In this document: in pieces, positions 17,062-25,875 of the stretch
How positions within the stretch are numbered: position 1 is the stretch's first letter
Layout of the letters: each line of letters begins with the position of its first letter
Source: S5-A14a sp022766365
Lineage (GTDB): Bacteria > Bacillota > Clostridia > Peptostreptococcales > Anaerovoracaceae
Reading direction: 5' to 3' (one strand)
Assembly (NCBI GenBank): GCA_050313295.1
Contig: JBNPLD010000011.1
Length of the DNA stretch: 60,612 nucleotides
Translations under genes and position numbers: made by a program
The notes under the pieces: generated by a model
Database searches by the model: none
What the model saw: only the letters and a program-made list of their open reading frames with translations
What the model was told of the DNA's origin: nothing

Positions 17062-17982
17062 CTATTTACCTTTACAGTAAGCCTCTGCAATTTGAGCGGC
17101 AACTTTTGCATTGTTGAACACCAGCTGAATGTTGGCGTCAAGGCTGCTTCCGGCTGTTATATCCTTAACCTTTGCAAGTAAGAACGGTGTTGATTCTTTG
17201 CCCTTGATTCCCTTTTCCTCAGCCTCTTTAACAGCAGACTCTATAGCCTCATTGATTGTACCTTCGTCCATGGAAAACTCTTCAGGAATCGGGTTAGTCA
17301 GCAGCATACCTGTGTGAAGACCCGCTCCTCTTTGCGCCTCAAAAGCCTTGGCTGCCTCTTCCGGAGTATCAACTCTGTAGTCCACCTTAAACTGGCTTCC
17401 TCTCGTATAGAATGCAGGCAGATTGTCAGTACCATACCCAAGAACCGGAACCCCCTTGGTTTCAAGGTATTCAAGTGTCAAAGGAATGTCAAGGATAGCC
17501 TTAGCACCGGCACAGACAACCATTACAGGTGTGTTTGCAAGTTCTTCAAGGTCGGCAGAGATATCCATTGTTTCTTGAGCACCTCTGTGAACTCCACCGA
17601 TTCCTCCTGTTGCAAAAATTGAAACTCCCGCCATATTTGCAATAATCATCGTCGTTGCCACAGTAGTTGCACCGTCAAACCCTCTGGCAATGGCCATCGG
17701 AATATCACGCCTTGAACATTTGGTGACATCAAGTCCTTTCTTACCGAGATATTCGATTTCTTTCTTTGTCAATCCACACTTAAGTTTTCCGCCGATAATA
17801 GCCGTAGTTGCAGGCACTGCACCGTTTTCTCTAACGATTTCTTCAACTTTAAGAGCTGTTTCCACATTCTGCGGATAAGGCATACCATGTGAAATAATTG
17901 TTGACTCAAGGGCAACAACCGGTGTGCCCTCTGATAAAGCTTTCTGCACCTCAGGTGCGATTTCCAAATACTTGCTTTCCAT
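17062..17982 (-). CDS. psuG: pseudouridine-5'-phosphate glycosidase
   Basis: A 306-residue PsuG enzyme, which splits pseudouridine 5'-phosphate into uracil and ribose 5-phosphate. Typical segments: VVALESTIISHGMPYPQN, AVPATTAIIGGKLKCGLT, TVATTMIIANMAGVSIFATGGIGGVHRGA (the manganese and sugar site region), PVMVVCAGAKAILDIPLTLEYLETKGVPVLGYGT and KGKESTPFLLAKV. A longer frame starts at 18009, but ATG at 17982 has GGAGGG 8 bases upstream and gives the normal family length. It lies downstream of the pseudouridine kinase gene, and the two steps form one salvage pathway. Confidence 0.95.
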   Translation of the reverse strand: MESKYLEIAPEVQKALSEGTPVVALESTIISHGMPYPQNVETALKVEEIVRENGAVPATTAIIGGKLKCGLTKKEIEYLGKKGLDVTKCSRRDIPMAIARGFDGATTVATTMIIANMAGVSIFATGGIGGVHRGAQETMDISADLEELANTPVMVVCAGAKAILDIPLTLEYLETKGVPVLGYGTDNLPAFYTRGSQFKVDYRVDTPEEAAKAFEAQRGAGLHTGMLLTNPIPEEFSMDEGTINEAIESAVKEAEEKGIKGKESTPFLLAKVKDITAGSSLDANIQLVFNNAKVAAQIAEAYCKGK

Positions 17983-18153
17983 TTTACTACCCTCCATTTT
18001 AATCATCAAATTCGCCTTTCACTTATCGTTTAATTCTATTAACTATATTTTTAAATTGCTTAAGTTTTCTACAAAATGCTTGAATTTCTATGGGATTGAC
18101 TGTGTTCCTCTATCATTCAAATTAATTAACCGCTATCGCTATGTATGTCTGTC

Positions 18154-19242
18154 CTATCCGCTAAGCCCGGCTCTTTCAAGAACCTTTTCAATAGTTATTT
18201 CCTCATTAATCGTCTGGTCACCTTCAACTGCCATAGCTGATGCCGCCAGAGATAGCTTAACGGTATCCACAAGGCTCAAATCGTTCATATAGCTGTAAAC
18301 TAGCCCCGCCATAAAGCAGTCGCCTCCGCCTGTAACATTGGCAAGTTTCACCGGCAAAGTCGGTGCCAGAATCCGTTCGCTGTCGCAGGCTGCATAGACT
18401 CCGTCTCTTCCCAGACTAATAAATACCCTCTTTACACCCTTTTTCAACAAAACATCAGCAGCTTCTTTAAGTGTTTTTTCATCGACGATTGTCACTCCAC
18501 TTAGCATTTCCGCCTCCATCTTGTTTGGCTTCAAAGTATGTATATGTTTGAGGAATGACTTAAGTCTTTTACCTTTCTCTGTAGAAACCGGATCTACAAA
18601 GATCGGTCCCTTATACAAATTTGCAATCTTCTCCATGGTTTCCAAAGGAATATTGGCATCCACAACCACCGCCTTAGACCTTCCGATAAGAGCCCTCTTG
18701 CTCTCAACATACTCAGGAGAAATGTGATCAAAAACCTGCATATCTGCAATAGCCGAAACCATATCGCCTTTCTGATCCGCAATATAAAGATATGTGGCTG
18801 TCTCCTGACCGTCAACCCCTAATATATGGCTGAAATCCATCTTCTCATGAGGACTGTGATCTCTTATACTCTTGCCCATCTGATCGCTTCCGACAGCAGT
18901 GAGCATTTTCGTCTCAATTCCAAGAAGGCTGATATTGTGAGCAATATTTCTGCCGACACCTCCCAGTGTTGTCTTCACCGTCCCAGGATTGGAATCTTCC
19001 ATGATGAGTTTGGAAAAGGGCTTCCCACCAACATCTCTGGTCAATCCTCCGACCACTACCACGTATGAGTTACTTCCGATAACATAGCCCTTCCCTTGGA
19101 TTTCTCCCTTTTTCATGAGGTTAGAAATATGAACTGCCACAGATGATCTTGTAATTCCCAATTCCTCCGCCAGCTCCTGCTGTGAAATCATGGGGTTCTG
19201 CTTCACAAGCTTCAAGACCTCATGTTCTCTATCTGTCACCAT
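18154..19242 (-). CDS. psuK: pseudouridine kinase with N-terminal HTH domain
   Basis: A 362-residue PfkB-family sugar kinase fused to a winged-helix domain. Residues 1-55 (EHEVLKLVKQNPMISQQELAEELGITRSSVAVHISNLMKKGEI) form a MarR/BirA-like helix-turn-helix. The kinase has TLGGVGRNIAHNISLLG (substrate Gly pair), and TGGGDCFMAGLVYSYM with the catalytic Asp of the anion hole. It phosphorylates pseudouridine for PsuG. The HTH suggests it also regulates this operon, and two direct repeats lie in its promoter region. The start at 19242 follows GGAGGG. The family also includes inosine/guanosine kinases; the psuG neighbour supports pseudouridine. Confidence 0.9.
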   Translation of the reverse strand: MVTDREHEVLKLVKQNPMISQQELAEELGITRSSVAVHISNLMKKGEIQGKGYVIGSNSYVVVVGGLTRDVGGKPFSKLIMEDSNPGTVKTTLGGVGRNIAHNISLLGIETKMLTAVGSDQMGKSIRDHSPHEKMDFSHILGVDGQETATYLYIADQKGDMVSAIADMQVFDHISPEYVESKRALIGRSKAVVVDANIPLETMEKIANLYKGPIFVDPVSTEKGKRLKSFLKHIHTLKPNKMEAEMLSGVTIVDEKTLKEAADVLLKKGVKRVFISLGRDGVYAACDSERILAPTLPVKLANVTGGGDCFMAGLVYSYMNDLSLVDTVKLSLAASAMAVEGDQTINEEITIEKVLERAGLSG

Positions 19243-19285
19243 GACTTCAAAACCCTCCTCTCAATCTTACAAGGCAACCCGTAAT

Positions 19286-19316
19286 CATTTGTTTATATTA
19301 TTACACATTTGTTTAT
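19286..19316 (-). promoter_or_regulatory. direct repeats upstream of psuK, candidate operator
   Basis: CATTTGTTTAT occurs at 19286-19296 and 19306-19316, two helical turns apart (20 bases), 44-75 bases before the psuK start. The minus-strand stretch between them contains a TAATAT-like -10. The HTH domain of PsuK is a plausible binder; this is inference. Confidence 0.45.
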
Positions 19317-19320
19317 CTGC

Positions 19321-19576
19321 GTCAAGATGAATTATATTTTATTTCTGATTTCTTGATTTTCCTCAACTCGGCATTTGATATATCAGTTAGTTGTTTTGTA
19401 ATCCTTTCGGTTGTTTCCGATTTACTTGTTACCTTTTAACTTCACTGAGAGATCCGGCTATCTGTCATATACAGGAAGGTATTTGTTTCTTGCATAGCTC
19501 AGACCCACCTGTGACCATGTGAAAATATATCTCAAAATATATAATTTATCTAGTAATTTGTAATAAATTTCAAATT
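19321..19576. other. intergenic DNA upstream of psuK
   Basis: No gene, RNA or strong repeat was recognised between the psuK control region and the terminator at 19577. Confidence 0.5.
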
Positions 19577-19620
19577 AAAAAGCCTGCCAATCGTAGCTAA
19601 ATACAATAAACAGGCCTTTT
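19577..19620 (-). terminator. terminator after ABC pair
   Basis: GCCTG (19582-19586) pairs with CAGGC (19611-19615), flanked by A and T runs. On the minus strand the stem is followed by TTTTTAATTTG. It lies about 40 bases past the stop at 19657. Confidence 0.75.
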
Positions 19621-19656
19621 CAATCCAAAATTTAAAATGGATCTTCTAATATCGAA

Positions 19657-21378
19657 TTAATAACAGAACTCCTCAGCTAGCTTTGCGTTCTCCACCAGAC
19701 TCCTGTAAGTCTTCGATTTTGAAATCAAATCAGAATGTTTTCCCTCAGCTTCTACACGACCTCCATCCAGCACCACTATTTTGTTGACTTTCTCAACAGA
19801 TTTCAGCCTATGGGAAATTATAACCACGGTCTTGCCTCTTGTGAGTACTCTGAGACTGTCTTGAATTTTCTTTTCGTTCCCCACATCCAGAGAAGCGGCG
19901 ATTTCATCAAGGATAATTATCGGTGCATCCTTCAAAAATGCTCTGGCAATTGAAATCCTCTGTCGCTCTCCACCTGAGAGAGCAGCACCGTTTTCTCCGA
20001 TTTTTGTCTCATACCCCATCTCGAGTTTGGAGACAAAATCCTCACACCCGGCTAATCTGGCAGCTTCCAGAACCTCCTCATCTGTGGCGTCATTTCTTCC
20101 CATACGAATGTTTTCTTTAACAGAAGCATTAAAAAGTACAACATCCTGAAAAACTATGCTCACATTCTTAAAGAGAGATTCGGTAGATATCTCCTTGATA
20201 TCTTTACCGTCGATTTTTATCGAACCCGAATCGTAGTCGTAAAGCCTTGACATCAGGCGAAGCATTGTAGTCTTTCCACAACCTGATCTCCCCACAAGAG
20301 CCGTGACCTCCCCCTGCTTGGCAGTAAATGAAACATCTGACAGGATTCGAGTATCCTCATCATAAGAAAATCCCACGTGAGACACTTCTATATCAAAAGT
20401 CTTAAGGTCTGTATCCTCACCCTTTTGAGTTTCTGTGTTCCTGAGTTCCTTGACACGTGTCACCATTGAATTTATATATATAAGTTCAAAGGCGGCCATA
20501 TTTATAGCCTCTGCTCCTTCTTTCACCTTTATGGCAGCCAGCAAATATCCGATAACATACAGCAGGCTTATTCGATTTTGAGAAAAAAGCGTTACGCCTA
20601 CAATGATTACCACCACAAGGGACAGATACAAAAATGCATTTGCCACAACCATGAAAACAGCACTGAGACCTTCACCTTTGATATGTATTTTTTCTGCATC
20701 TTCAATCTTTTTCTTCATGGAGGCATTCACCTCGTCAGCCATTCCAAGGCTCTGAATTTCCTGCTGAAGCTCTATGGTTTCCTGAAAGTTATCCGAGGAT
20801 TCCCTTAAAACATCATAATACTTCTTGTTATATTTACGTTGAATATTTCTGGATAAAAATATGGATATTACACACAGTACTAGCGGCAAAACAACTGCAA
20901 GCCCCAGCTGCCAGTTCCCGGCAATCAACATTACAGAAATTACTACAAAGAAAAATGAGAATCCTATTGTTTTTGCCACAGCGTGAGACATTGCGTGCTC
21001 AATAGCTGTCACATCGGACATTATGGTTTGGGCAAGATCCGACACATTATGCTTTGAGAAATAAGAAAGAGGAAGTTCTCTCATGGTTCTCGCAATATCA
21101 ATCCTCAGATTTTCGCTCTCCTTATATGTTGCCGTATAAAGTGATTTGTACTCAATATTCATCAAAATATACATTATTACAACAGTAATTACAGATATGC
21201 CCACATAGATCCACTTATTCACTCCGTGTCCCATTACCAGCCAATCTAAGAGGAACATCAGCACCATCGCGGGGACCATATTCCATATGTACGAAAAAAA
21301 GGTGTTCCTGCTGGCAACAACCAAATCTTTTGCTCCTTGATCCGTAAGAGCAAATTTTTCCTTAAGCCAATTTTTCAT
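19657..21378 (-). CDS. ABC half-transporter, YbtP/Q- or IrtB-like (second of pair)
   Basis: A 573-residue type IV ABC protein: membrane part about 15-310, then an ATPase with Walker A LVGRSGCGKTT, signature LSGGERQR and Walker B IIILDEIAASLD. The residue after the catalytic Glu is Ile (DEIAAS), as in this subfamily. ATG at 21378 follows GGAGG by 7 bases; the longer frame from 21396 is not needed. It overlaps the partner gene by 17 bases. The pair resembles YbtPQ/IrtAB, exporter-shaped proteins that import metallophores. The AraC-type neighbour, as in the yersiniabactin locus (ybtA), and the shared haem-locus operator support a metal-uptake role. Confidence 0.82.
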   Translation of the reverse strand: MKNWLKEKFALTDQGAKDLVVASRNTFFSYIWNMVPAMVLMFLLDWLVMGHGVNKWIYVGISVITVVIMYILMNIEYKSLYTATYKESENLRIDIARTMRELPLSYFSKHNVSDLAQTIMSDVTAIEHAMSHAVAKTIGFSFFFVVISVMLIAGNWQLGLAVVLPLVLCVISIFLSRNIQRKYNKKYYDVLRESSDNFQETIELQQEIQSLGMADEVNASMKKKIEDAEKIHIKGEGLSAVFMVVANAFLYLSLVVVIIVGVTLFSQNRISLLYVIGYLLAAIKVKEGAEAINMAAFELIYINSMVTRVKELRNTETQKGEDTDLKTFDIEVSHVGFSYDEDTRILSDVSFTAKQGEVTALVGRSGCGKTTMLRLMSRLYDYDSGSIKIDGKDIKEISTESLFKNVSIVFQDVVLFNASVKENIRMGRNDATDEEVLEAARLAGCEDFVSKLEMGYETKIGENGAALSGGERQRISIARAFLKDAPIIILDEIAASLDVGNEKKIQDSLRVLTRGKTVVIISHRLKSVEKVNKIVVLDGGRVEAEGKHSDLISKSKTYRSLVENAKLAEEFCY

Positions 21379-23143
21379 CTGAAACCCTCCAATCATTAGC
21401 TTCTCTGTACATTGTCTGTAACCCCTTGTAAATTCCGCCTCTGTCCATCAACTCCTTATGAGTACCTCTCTCTGCGACTTTCCCCTTATCCATAACGAAA
21501 ATTTCGTCTACATTTGTAATAGAGCTTAGCCTGTGAGCTATCATAATCACTGTTTTGCCCTTCATTAGATTTGCAAAAGCTTTTTGAAGCTCGTGTTCGC
21601 TCTCAGGGTCTACAGATGCACTGGCTTCATCGAATATAACAATAGGGGCATCTTTGAGAATAGCTCTTGCAATTGCCACCCTCTGTTTTTCACCCCCGGA
21701 CAAATACACGCCTTCAGTTCCAATGACAGTTTTTTCCCTATCGGGGAATTTTGACAGAATATCGTTACAACCTGCAAGTTCTAACGCTTTGAGAACTTCT
21801 TCCCCTGTAGCGTTCTTTCGTGCCATAGCCACATTCTCATATATTGATTTCTTAAACAGCTGTGGATTTTGAAACACCATTGCTATGTTCTTTACAATTG
21901 TATCTCTTGAATATTCAGAAAGTTCTGTATCACCAATAAGTATACGTCCTGCATTCAATGGATAAAATCCTGAAATCAATTTTGCAATGGTGGATTTGCC
22001 ACTACCGCTCTCGCCAACCAAAGCATACGTTTTTCCCTGCTTAAAGTCCAGAGAAAAGTCATTTAAAACCGGAATGTCCCCATAACTGAAATCCACATGT
22101 TCAAATCGAATATCTCCGGGGCAAAAATCTGTTCTTGTGCCGTATGAAACCTTATCTTCCTGCATTTCATCGTATAAAGTCTCCAGTTTGTTCACGGCCG
22201 TTTGAGCTTGGAACATAAACATTGATATATACATTATTTTCATAATATACACATAGATTACTCCGGTCAAAAAAAGGAGCATGGTCAGTTCCACAGCTGC
22301 ACTTCCCGGATTCCTTGTAAATTGAGGCACAAGGACAACTATCGGGGTGATGAGAGCTATTATTCCAAATGAAATTACCTGAAACAAAACGTAAGGGCGC
22401 CTGCAACTCATTGAATACTCATATGCATACTTTCCATATGTTTTAATGGCCTCATAGAGGGATTTGTAGGAAATCACATCAACGTTAAATATTTTTACAA
22501 CCTGCATGCCCCTGACATATTCCACTGTTTCTGCCGACATCTTGTCAAGGGAATTCTGATAGAATTCCATGAACTTCTTTTCACCCATCATATTCTTAAG
22601 AATAATCAATATGATTATAGTAAATATTATCATGGTAATGCCTAGTCTGATGCTTATTGCAAAAGCAAGAGCAATTATCAGAATCGGCATGAGCATGGCT
22701 CCGGTATTGTCCGGTATCAGATGAGCAACGGCAGAATGAGTCAAAGCTGCATTATCGTCTATCAGTTTTCTGATTTTTCCCGATTCGTTCCTGTCGAAAA
22801 ACTTGTGACTTGCTCTTGTCAGCCCATCTATGCCGTACTTTCTCATATTCGTCTCAAGACGGAATGCAAAGCTATGGGAGCACATAACTGATAATGTGTA
22901 ACATATTGTTCCAAAAAACATGAGCCCCACCAAAACAGATGCCACTTCTGCTGCACTGTCAAAACTGAATATTCCTGTAGTTTTCGGCAAATCCGGAAAA
23001 ATAAGTTTATTCAGGAATATATAAAGATAATACATAGCTCCAACCTGTGCAAGAGTGGATAAAACTGACAGCAGTACCGTTAATCCTAACAGGTAAGTCT
23101 TTTCGGGGACATAGCTTATCAATTTCCTGTAAAGCTTAAACAT
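21362..23143 (-). CDS. ABC half-transporter, YbtP/Q- or IrtA-like (first of pair)
   Basis: A 593-residue membrane-ATPase fusion with six helices in about 15-320, Walker A LVGESGSGKST, signature LSGGEKQR and Walker B IVIFDEASASVDPES. The ATG at 23143 follows GAGGAG by 8 bases. It is the first gene of the minus-strand pair. Its promoter lies in the palindrome at 23269-23300, and the 18-bp operator at 23243-23260 falls just downstream of that promoter. The import or export direction cannot be told from sequence. Confidence 0.82.
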   Translation of the reverse strand: MFKLYRKLISYVPEKTYLLGLTVLLSVLSTLAQVGAMYYLYIFLNKLIFPDLPKTTGIFSFDSAAEVASVLVGLMFFGTICYTLSVMCSHSFAFRLETNMRKYGIDGLTRASHKFFDRNESGKIRKLIDDNAALTHSAVAHLIPDNTGAMLMPILIIALAFAISIRLGITMIIFTIIILIILKNMMGEKKFMEFYQNSLDKMSAETVEYVRGMQVVKIFNVDVISYKSLYEAIKTYGKYAYEYSMSCRRPYVLFQVISFGIIALITPIVVLVPQFTRNPGSAAVELTMLLFLTGVIYVYIMKIMYISMFMFQAQTAVNKLETLYDEMQEDKVSYGTRTDFCPGDIRFEHVDFSYGDIPVLNDFSLDFKQGKTYALVGESGSGKSTIAKLISGFYPLNAGRILIGDTELSEYSRDTIVKNIAMVFQNPQLFKKSIYENVAMARKNATGEEVLKALELAGCNDILSKFPDREKTVIGTEGVYLSGGEKQRVAIARAILKDAPIVIFDEASASVDPESEHELQKAFANLMKGKTVIMIAHRLSSITNVDEIFVMDKGKVAERGTHKELMDRGGIYKGLQTMYREANDWRVSDEKLA

Positions 23144-23242
23144 AAATTCAACTCCTCATATGTAAAATTTTTGAAAATCCGTCACTCAATATGGAGTTAA
23201 ACCCATAAATATAGCAGTTAATTCGGATTTCAAATATTAGTA

Positions 23243-23260
23243 AGTTAGTTATAACTAACT
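23243..23260. promoter_or_regulatory. 18-bp perfect palindromic operator
   Basis: AGTTAGTTATAACTAACT is a perfect palindrome containing TTAG-N6-CTAA. It begins about 9 bases downstream of the minus-strand -10, over the likely start of transcription. Near-copies lie at 10353 and 41508. Confidence 0.7.
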
Positions 23261-23268
23261 GTCAAAGT

Positions 23269-23300
23269 CATTGTAACACATCGACTTTCGTGTTACAATG
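23269..23300. promoter_or_regulatory. palindromic face-to-face promoter
   Basis: CATTGTAACAC (23269-23279) and GTGTTACAATG (23290-23300) are perfect 11-base inverted arms. On the plus strand they supply TTGTAA (23271-23276), 17 bases, TACAAT (23294-23299). By symmetry the minus strand has the same TTGTAA-17-TACAAT. One element therefore gives two overlapping, opposed promoters for the AraC gene and the ABC pair. Confidence 0.7.
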
Positions 23301-23354
23301 TATTAAATGAATTTTGGTCTAATCGGGATAACGTCTAAAGGGGATAAAATTAAA

Positions 23355-24443
23355 ATGAGCAGTTATGGAAAGATCTTAGAACAGATGGAGCTTTACCCAT
23401 CAAAGAAAATCAAATATTTGCCGTCGGGGACCACTTATGAAGCCCATAACGAAGATATGGATATTTTGTTTTGGTACTACGAAACCGATGATTATATAAT
23501 AAATGTCCATGATTTCTTTCTAAAGAATGACACAGTATTTGATACCTTCCCTGACATGAGTGATATTATGGTTTTCTGCAGCACCTATCTTATAAGTGCC
23601 AACGGAGAAAGTTTCAACCCATACATCAGTCTGACTTCAAACACGGTTGCAATATTCACCGGGGACACCGGTCATACGAAGATTCTCCTTCACGGCAATT
23701 ATCCGTACAAGACTGTCGGTATAAGTTACAAAGAAAAGATGTTGAATGAGTTCCGGGAAAGCCTTGATAATTCCTATTCCATAGATTTAGATCAGATGTT
23801 TCTGACTACACAGGAAAGCTTAGTTACACCACTTGGGAAGTTATCTATGGATATACTCAATGTCAAACTGGATCCACCCGCCTCAAAGCTTTTTTTCGAC
23901 GCCAAGGCAAGGGAGTGGCTGAGTTTTACACTGGATGCGTATACAAAACTGAACACTGCCAAGCAACTTTCTCCTGATGACGATGCGGCTATTGAGAATG
24001 TAGCCATGTATCTGTCAGACCACTATGCTATAGATGTCCCCCAGGAAATCCTTGAGAGAATATCTATGATGAGCGGTACAAAGCTCAAGAAACTTTTCAA
24101 AGAAAAGTATCATATGAGCATTACAGAATTCTCACAACGAAGACGCATGAACATGGCAGAATCTCTGCTTTTAACCACCAACCTTGAAATAGGTGCTGTT
24201 GCAATGGCCGTGGGATACTCATCCCACAGCAAGTTCTCAACTTACTATAAAAAATATAAGGGCATCTACCCGAGGGATGTACGCAAACTATCAAAATCCG
24301 GTTCCTCAGCTCGGATTTCTGTAGAGAGCAGCTCTATCTGCAAATCAACACGTGATACAAATAACACGAGATTTCATGATGACAGCTGTCATGCAAAGTT
24401 CAAAGGTAATAGTGATAACTTAAACGGAAAGGACAAAAAATGA
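23355..24443 (+). CDS. AraC-family transcriptional regulator
   Basis: About 362 residues from ATG 23355: an N-terminal sensory region (about 1-210, no clear family) and a C-terminal AraC domain with two helix-turn-helix motifs (CSMSGTKLKKLFKEKY-like first motif: ISMMSGTKLKKLFKEKYHMS; second: LEIGAVAMAVGYSSHSKFSTYYKKYKGIYP). A frame from 23307 exists, but it would begin within 8 bases of the -10 and be leaderless; ATG 23355 has AAAGGGG 11 bases upstream. The tail after the HTH (about 45 residues, Ser-rich) is unusual for the family. It probably controls the divergent ABC pair in response to iron, a metallophore or haem (inference). Confidence 0.85.
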   Translation: MSSYGKILEQMELYPSKKIKYLPSGTTYEAHNEDMDILFWYYETDDYIINVHDFFLKNDTVFDTFPDMSDIMVFCSTYLISANGESFNPYISLTSNTVAIFTGDTGHTKILLHGNYPYKTVGISYKEKMLNEFRESLDNSYSIDLDQMFLTTQESLVTPLGKLSMDILNVKLDPPASKLFFDAKAREWLSFTLDAYTKLNTAKQLSPDDDAAIENVAMYLSDHYAIDVPQEILERISMMSGTKLKKLFKEKYHMSITEFSQRRRMNMAESLLLTTNLEIGAVAMAVGYSSHSKFSTYYKKYKGIYPRDVRKLSKSGSSARISVESSSICKSTRDTNNTRFHDDSCHAKFKGNSDNLNGKDKK

Positions 24444-25798
24444 ACATAAATCTCGAAAGCAAAATGTATGAAATTCGCTGCCTGATTGAAGAAAAGAAAA
24501 TGTCTCAGCTCAAAGAACTTCTGATTGATCTTAAACCGGTGGATATTGCTGACATAATAGATGAACTCGAGGAGCCTGAGGCACTTGTTGTCTTCAGATT
24601 GCTTCCGAAAGAGCTGGCAGTTGAAGTAATGCCGTATTTTGAAGTTGAAAGGCAGAAGCGAATCGCTCAGCTTATAACAGCAAAGGAGCTGAACGAACTG
24701 GTTGCCGACCTTTATTTTGATGATATGATCGACCTGCTTGAGGAGATGCCGGCAGAAATCGTTTCTGACGTACTCCAGAACATCGAGCCCGAACAGAGAA
24801 AACTGATTAATGAATTCTTAGCCTACCCACCCCATTCTGCGGGAGCTTTGATGACCATAGAATTTGTGGAACTCTCTCCGAACATGACCGTGAGGGAAGC
24901 AATCGAACATATCAGGGAAGTAGGTCTCTCAAAGGAAACGGTCTACACCTGCTATGTTATAACAAAAACCAAAAAACTTCTCGGCATAGTCTCTCTCAGA
25001 GAACTGGTCACTGCAGATCTTGACGCAAAGGTTGAAGACCTCATGGATGATGATGTTATTACAGTTAACACCCACGACGACCAAGAGGACGTAGCGGATA
25101 CTTTAAAGAGGTATGGATTTCTGGCAATTCCCGTAGTCGACAATAATTACAGACTTACAGGTATAGTAACTTTCGACGATATTATTGATGTCATCGAAGA
25201 CGAGGCCACAGAAGATTTCCAGAAAATGGCTGCCATGACACCATCTGAAGAAGCCTATCTCGATCTTTCAGTTTTCGCTCTTGCAAAACACAGGGTGCTT
25301 TGGCTTCTTATTCTAATGATATCAGCAACTTTCACAGGAGCGATTATCGAAGGCTATCAACACACTTTGGATAAACTGACCATTCTGTCGGCCTTCATAC
25401 CAATGCTCATGGATACAGGTGGCAATGCCGGATCTCAGTCATCAACACTTATTATCCGTGGATTAGCTACAGGAGATATTGAGACAAAGGACTTCCTCAA
25501 GGTAATGTGGAAGGAAGCCAGAGTCGCTGTAATATGTGGAGTCGTCCTTGCCACAGTTAATTTCGCAAGACTTGTACTGATCAATCACCTGGCGACGCCT
25601 ATAGCATTTGCGGTTTCCATTACTTTAATATGCACCGTCCTCATGGCGAAAATGGTAGGGAGCATGCTCCCTATTATAGCTGAAAAGTTAAAACTCGACC
25701 CTGCCATCATGGCCGGACCTCTCATCACCACCATTGTTGATGCCGGCGCACTGATGATTTATTTCAGGCTGGCTTCTTCAATGCTGCATTTGGTTTAG
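24440..25798 (+). CDS. mgtE: MgtE magnesium transporter/channel
   Basis: A 452-residue MgtE: the superhelical N domain (about 15-130, repeated LLEEMPAEIVSDVLQNIEPEQ-type helices), a CBS pair (about 135-255) that senses magnesium, and a five-helix membrane pore (about 280-452) with the signature PMLMDTGGNAGSQSSTLIIRGLATGDI. Its ATG overlaps the AraC stop (ATGA), so translation is coupled. AAAGGA also gives it its own ribosome site. The coupling of a magnesium channel to a regulator of a putative iron transporter is unexpected. MgtE-family members can also move cobalt, iron or manganese less specifically. Confidence 0.95.
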   Translation: MNINLESKMYEIRCLIEEKKMSQLKELLIDLKPVDIADIIDELEEPEALVVFRLLPKELAVEVMPYFEVERQKRIAQLITAKELNELVADLYFDDMIDLLEEMPAEIVSDVLQNIEPEQRKLINEFLAYPPHSAGALMTIEFVELSPNMTVREAIEHIREVGLSKETVYTCYVITKTKKLLGIVSLRELVTADLDAKVEDLMDDDVITVNTHDDQEDVADTLKRYGFLAIPVVDNNYRLTGIVTFDDIIDVIEDEATEDFQKMAAMTPSEEAYLDLSVFALAKHRVLWLLILMISATFTGAIIEGYQHTLDKLTILSAFIPMLMDTGGNAGSQSSTLIIRGLATGDIETKDFLKVMWKEARVAVICGVVLATVNFARLVLINHLATPIAFAVSITLICTVLMAKMVGSMLPIIAEKLKLDPAIMAGPLITTIVDAGALMIYFRLASSMLHLV

Positions 25799-25875
25799 GT
25801 GACGGTACCGCTACAGTGAAATACAAAATTCAATGTTTCTCGGTTACAAACATTGAGTTTTTATTGGAGGAAAAA

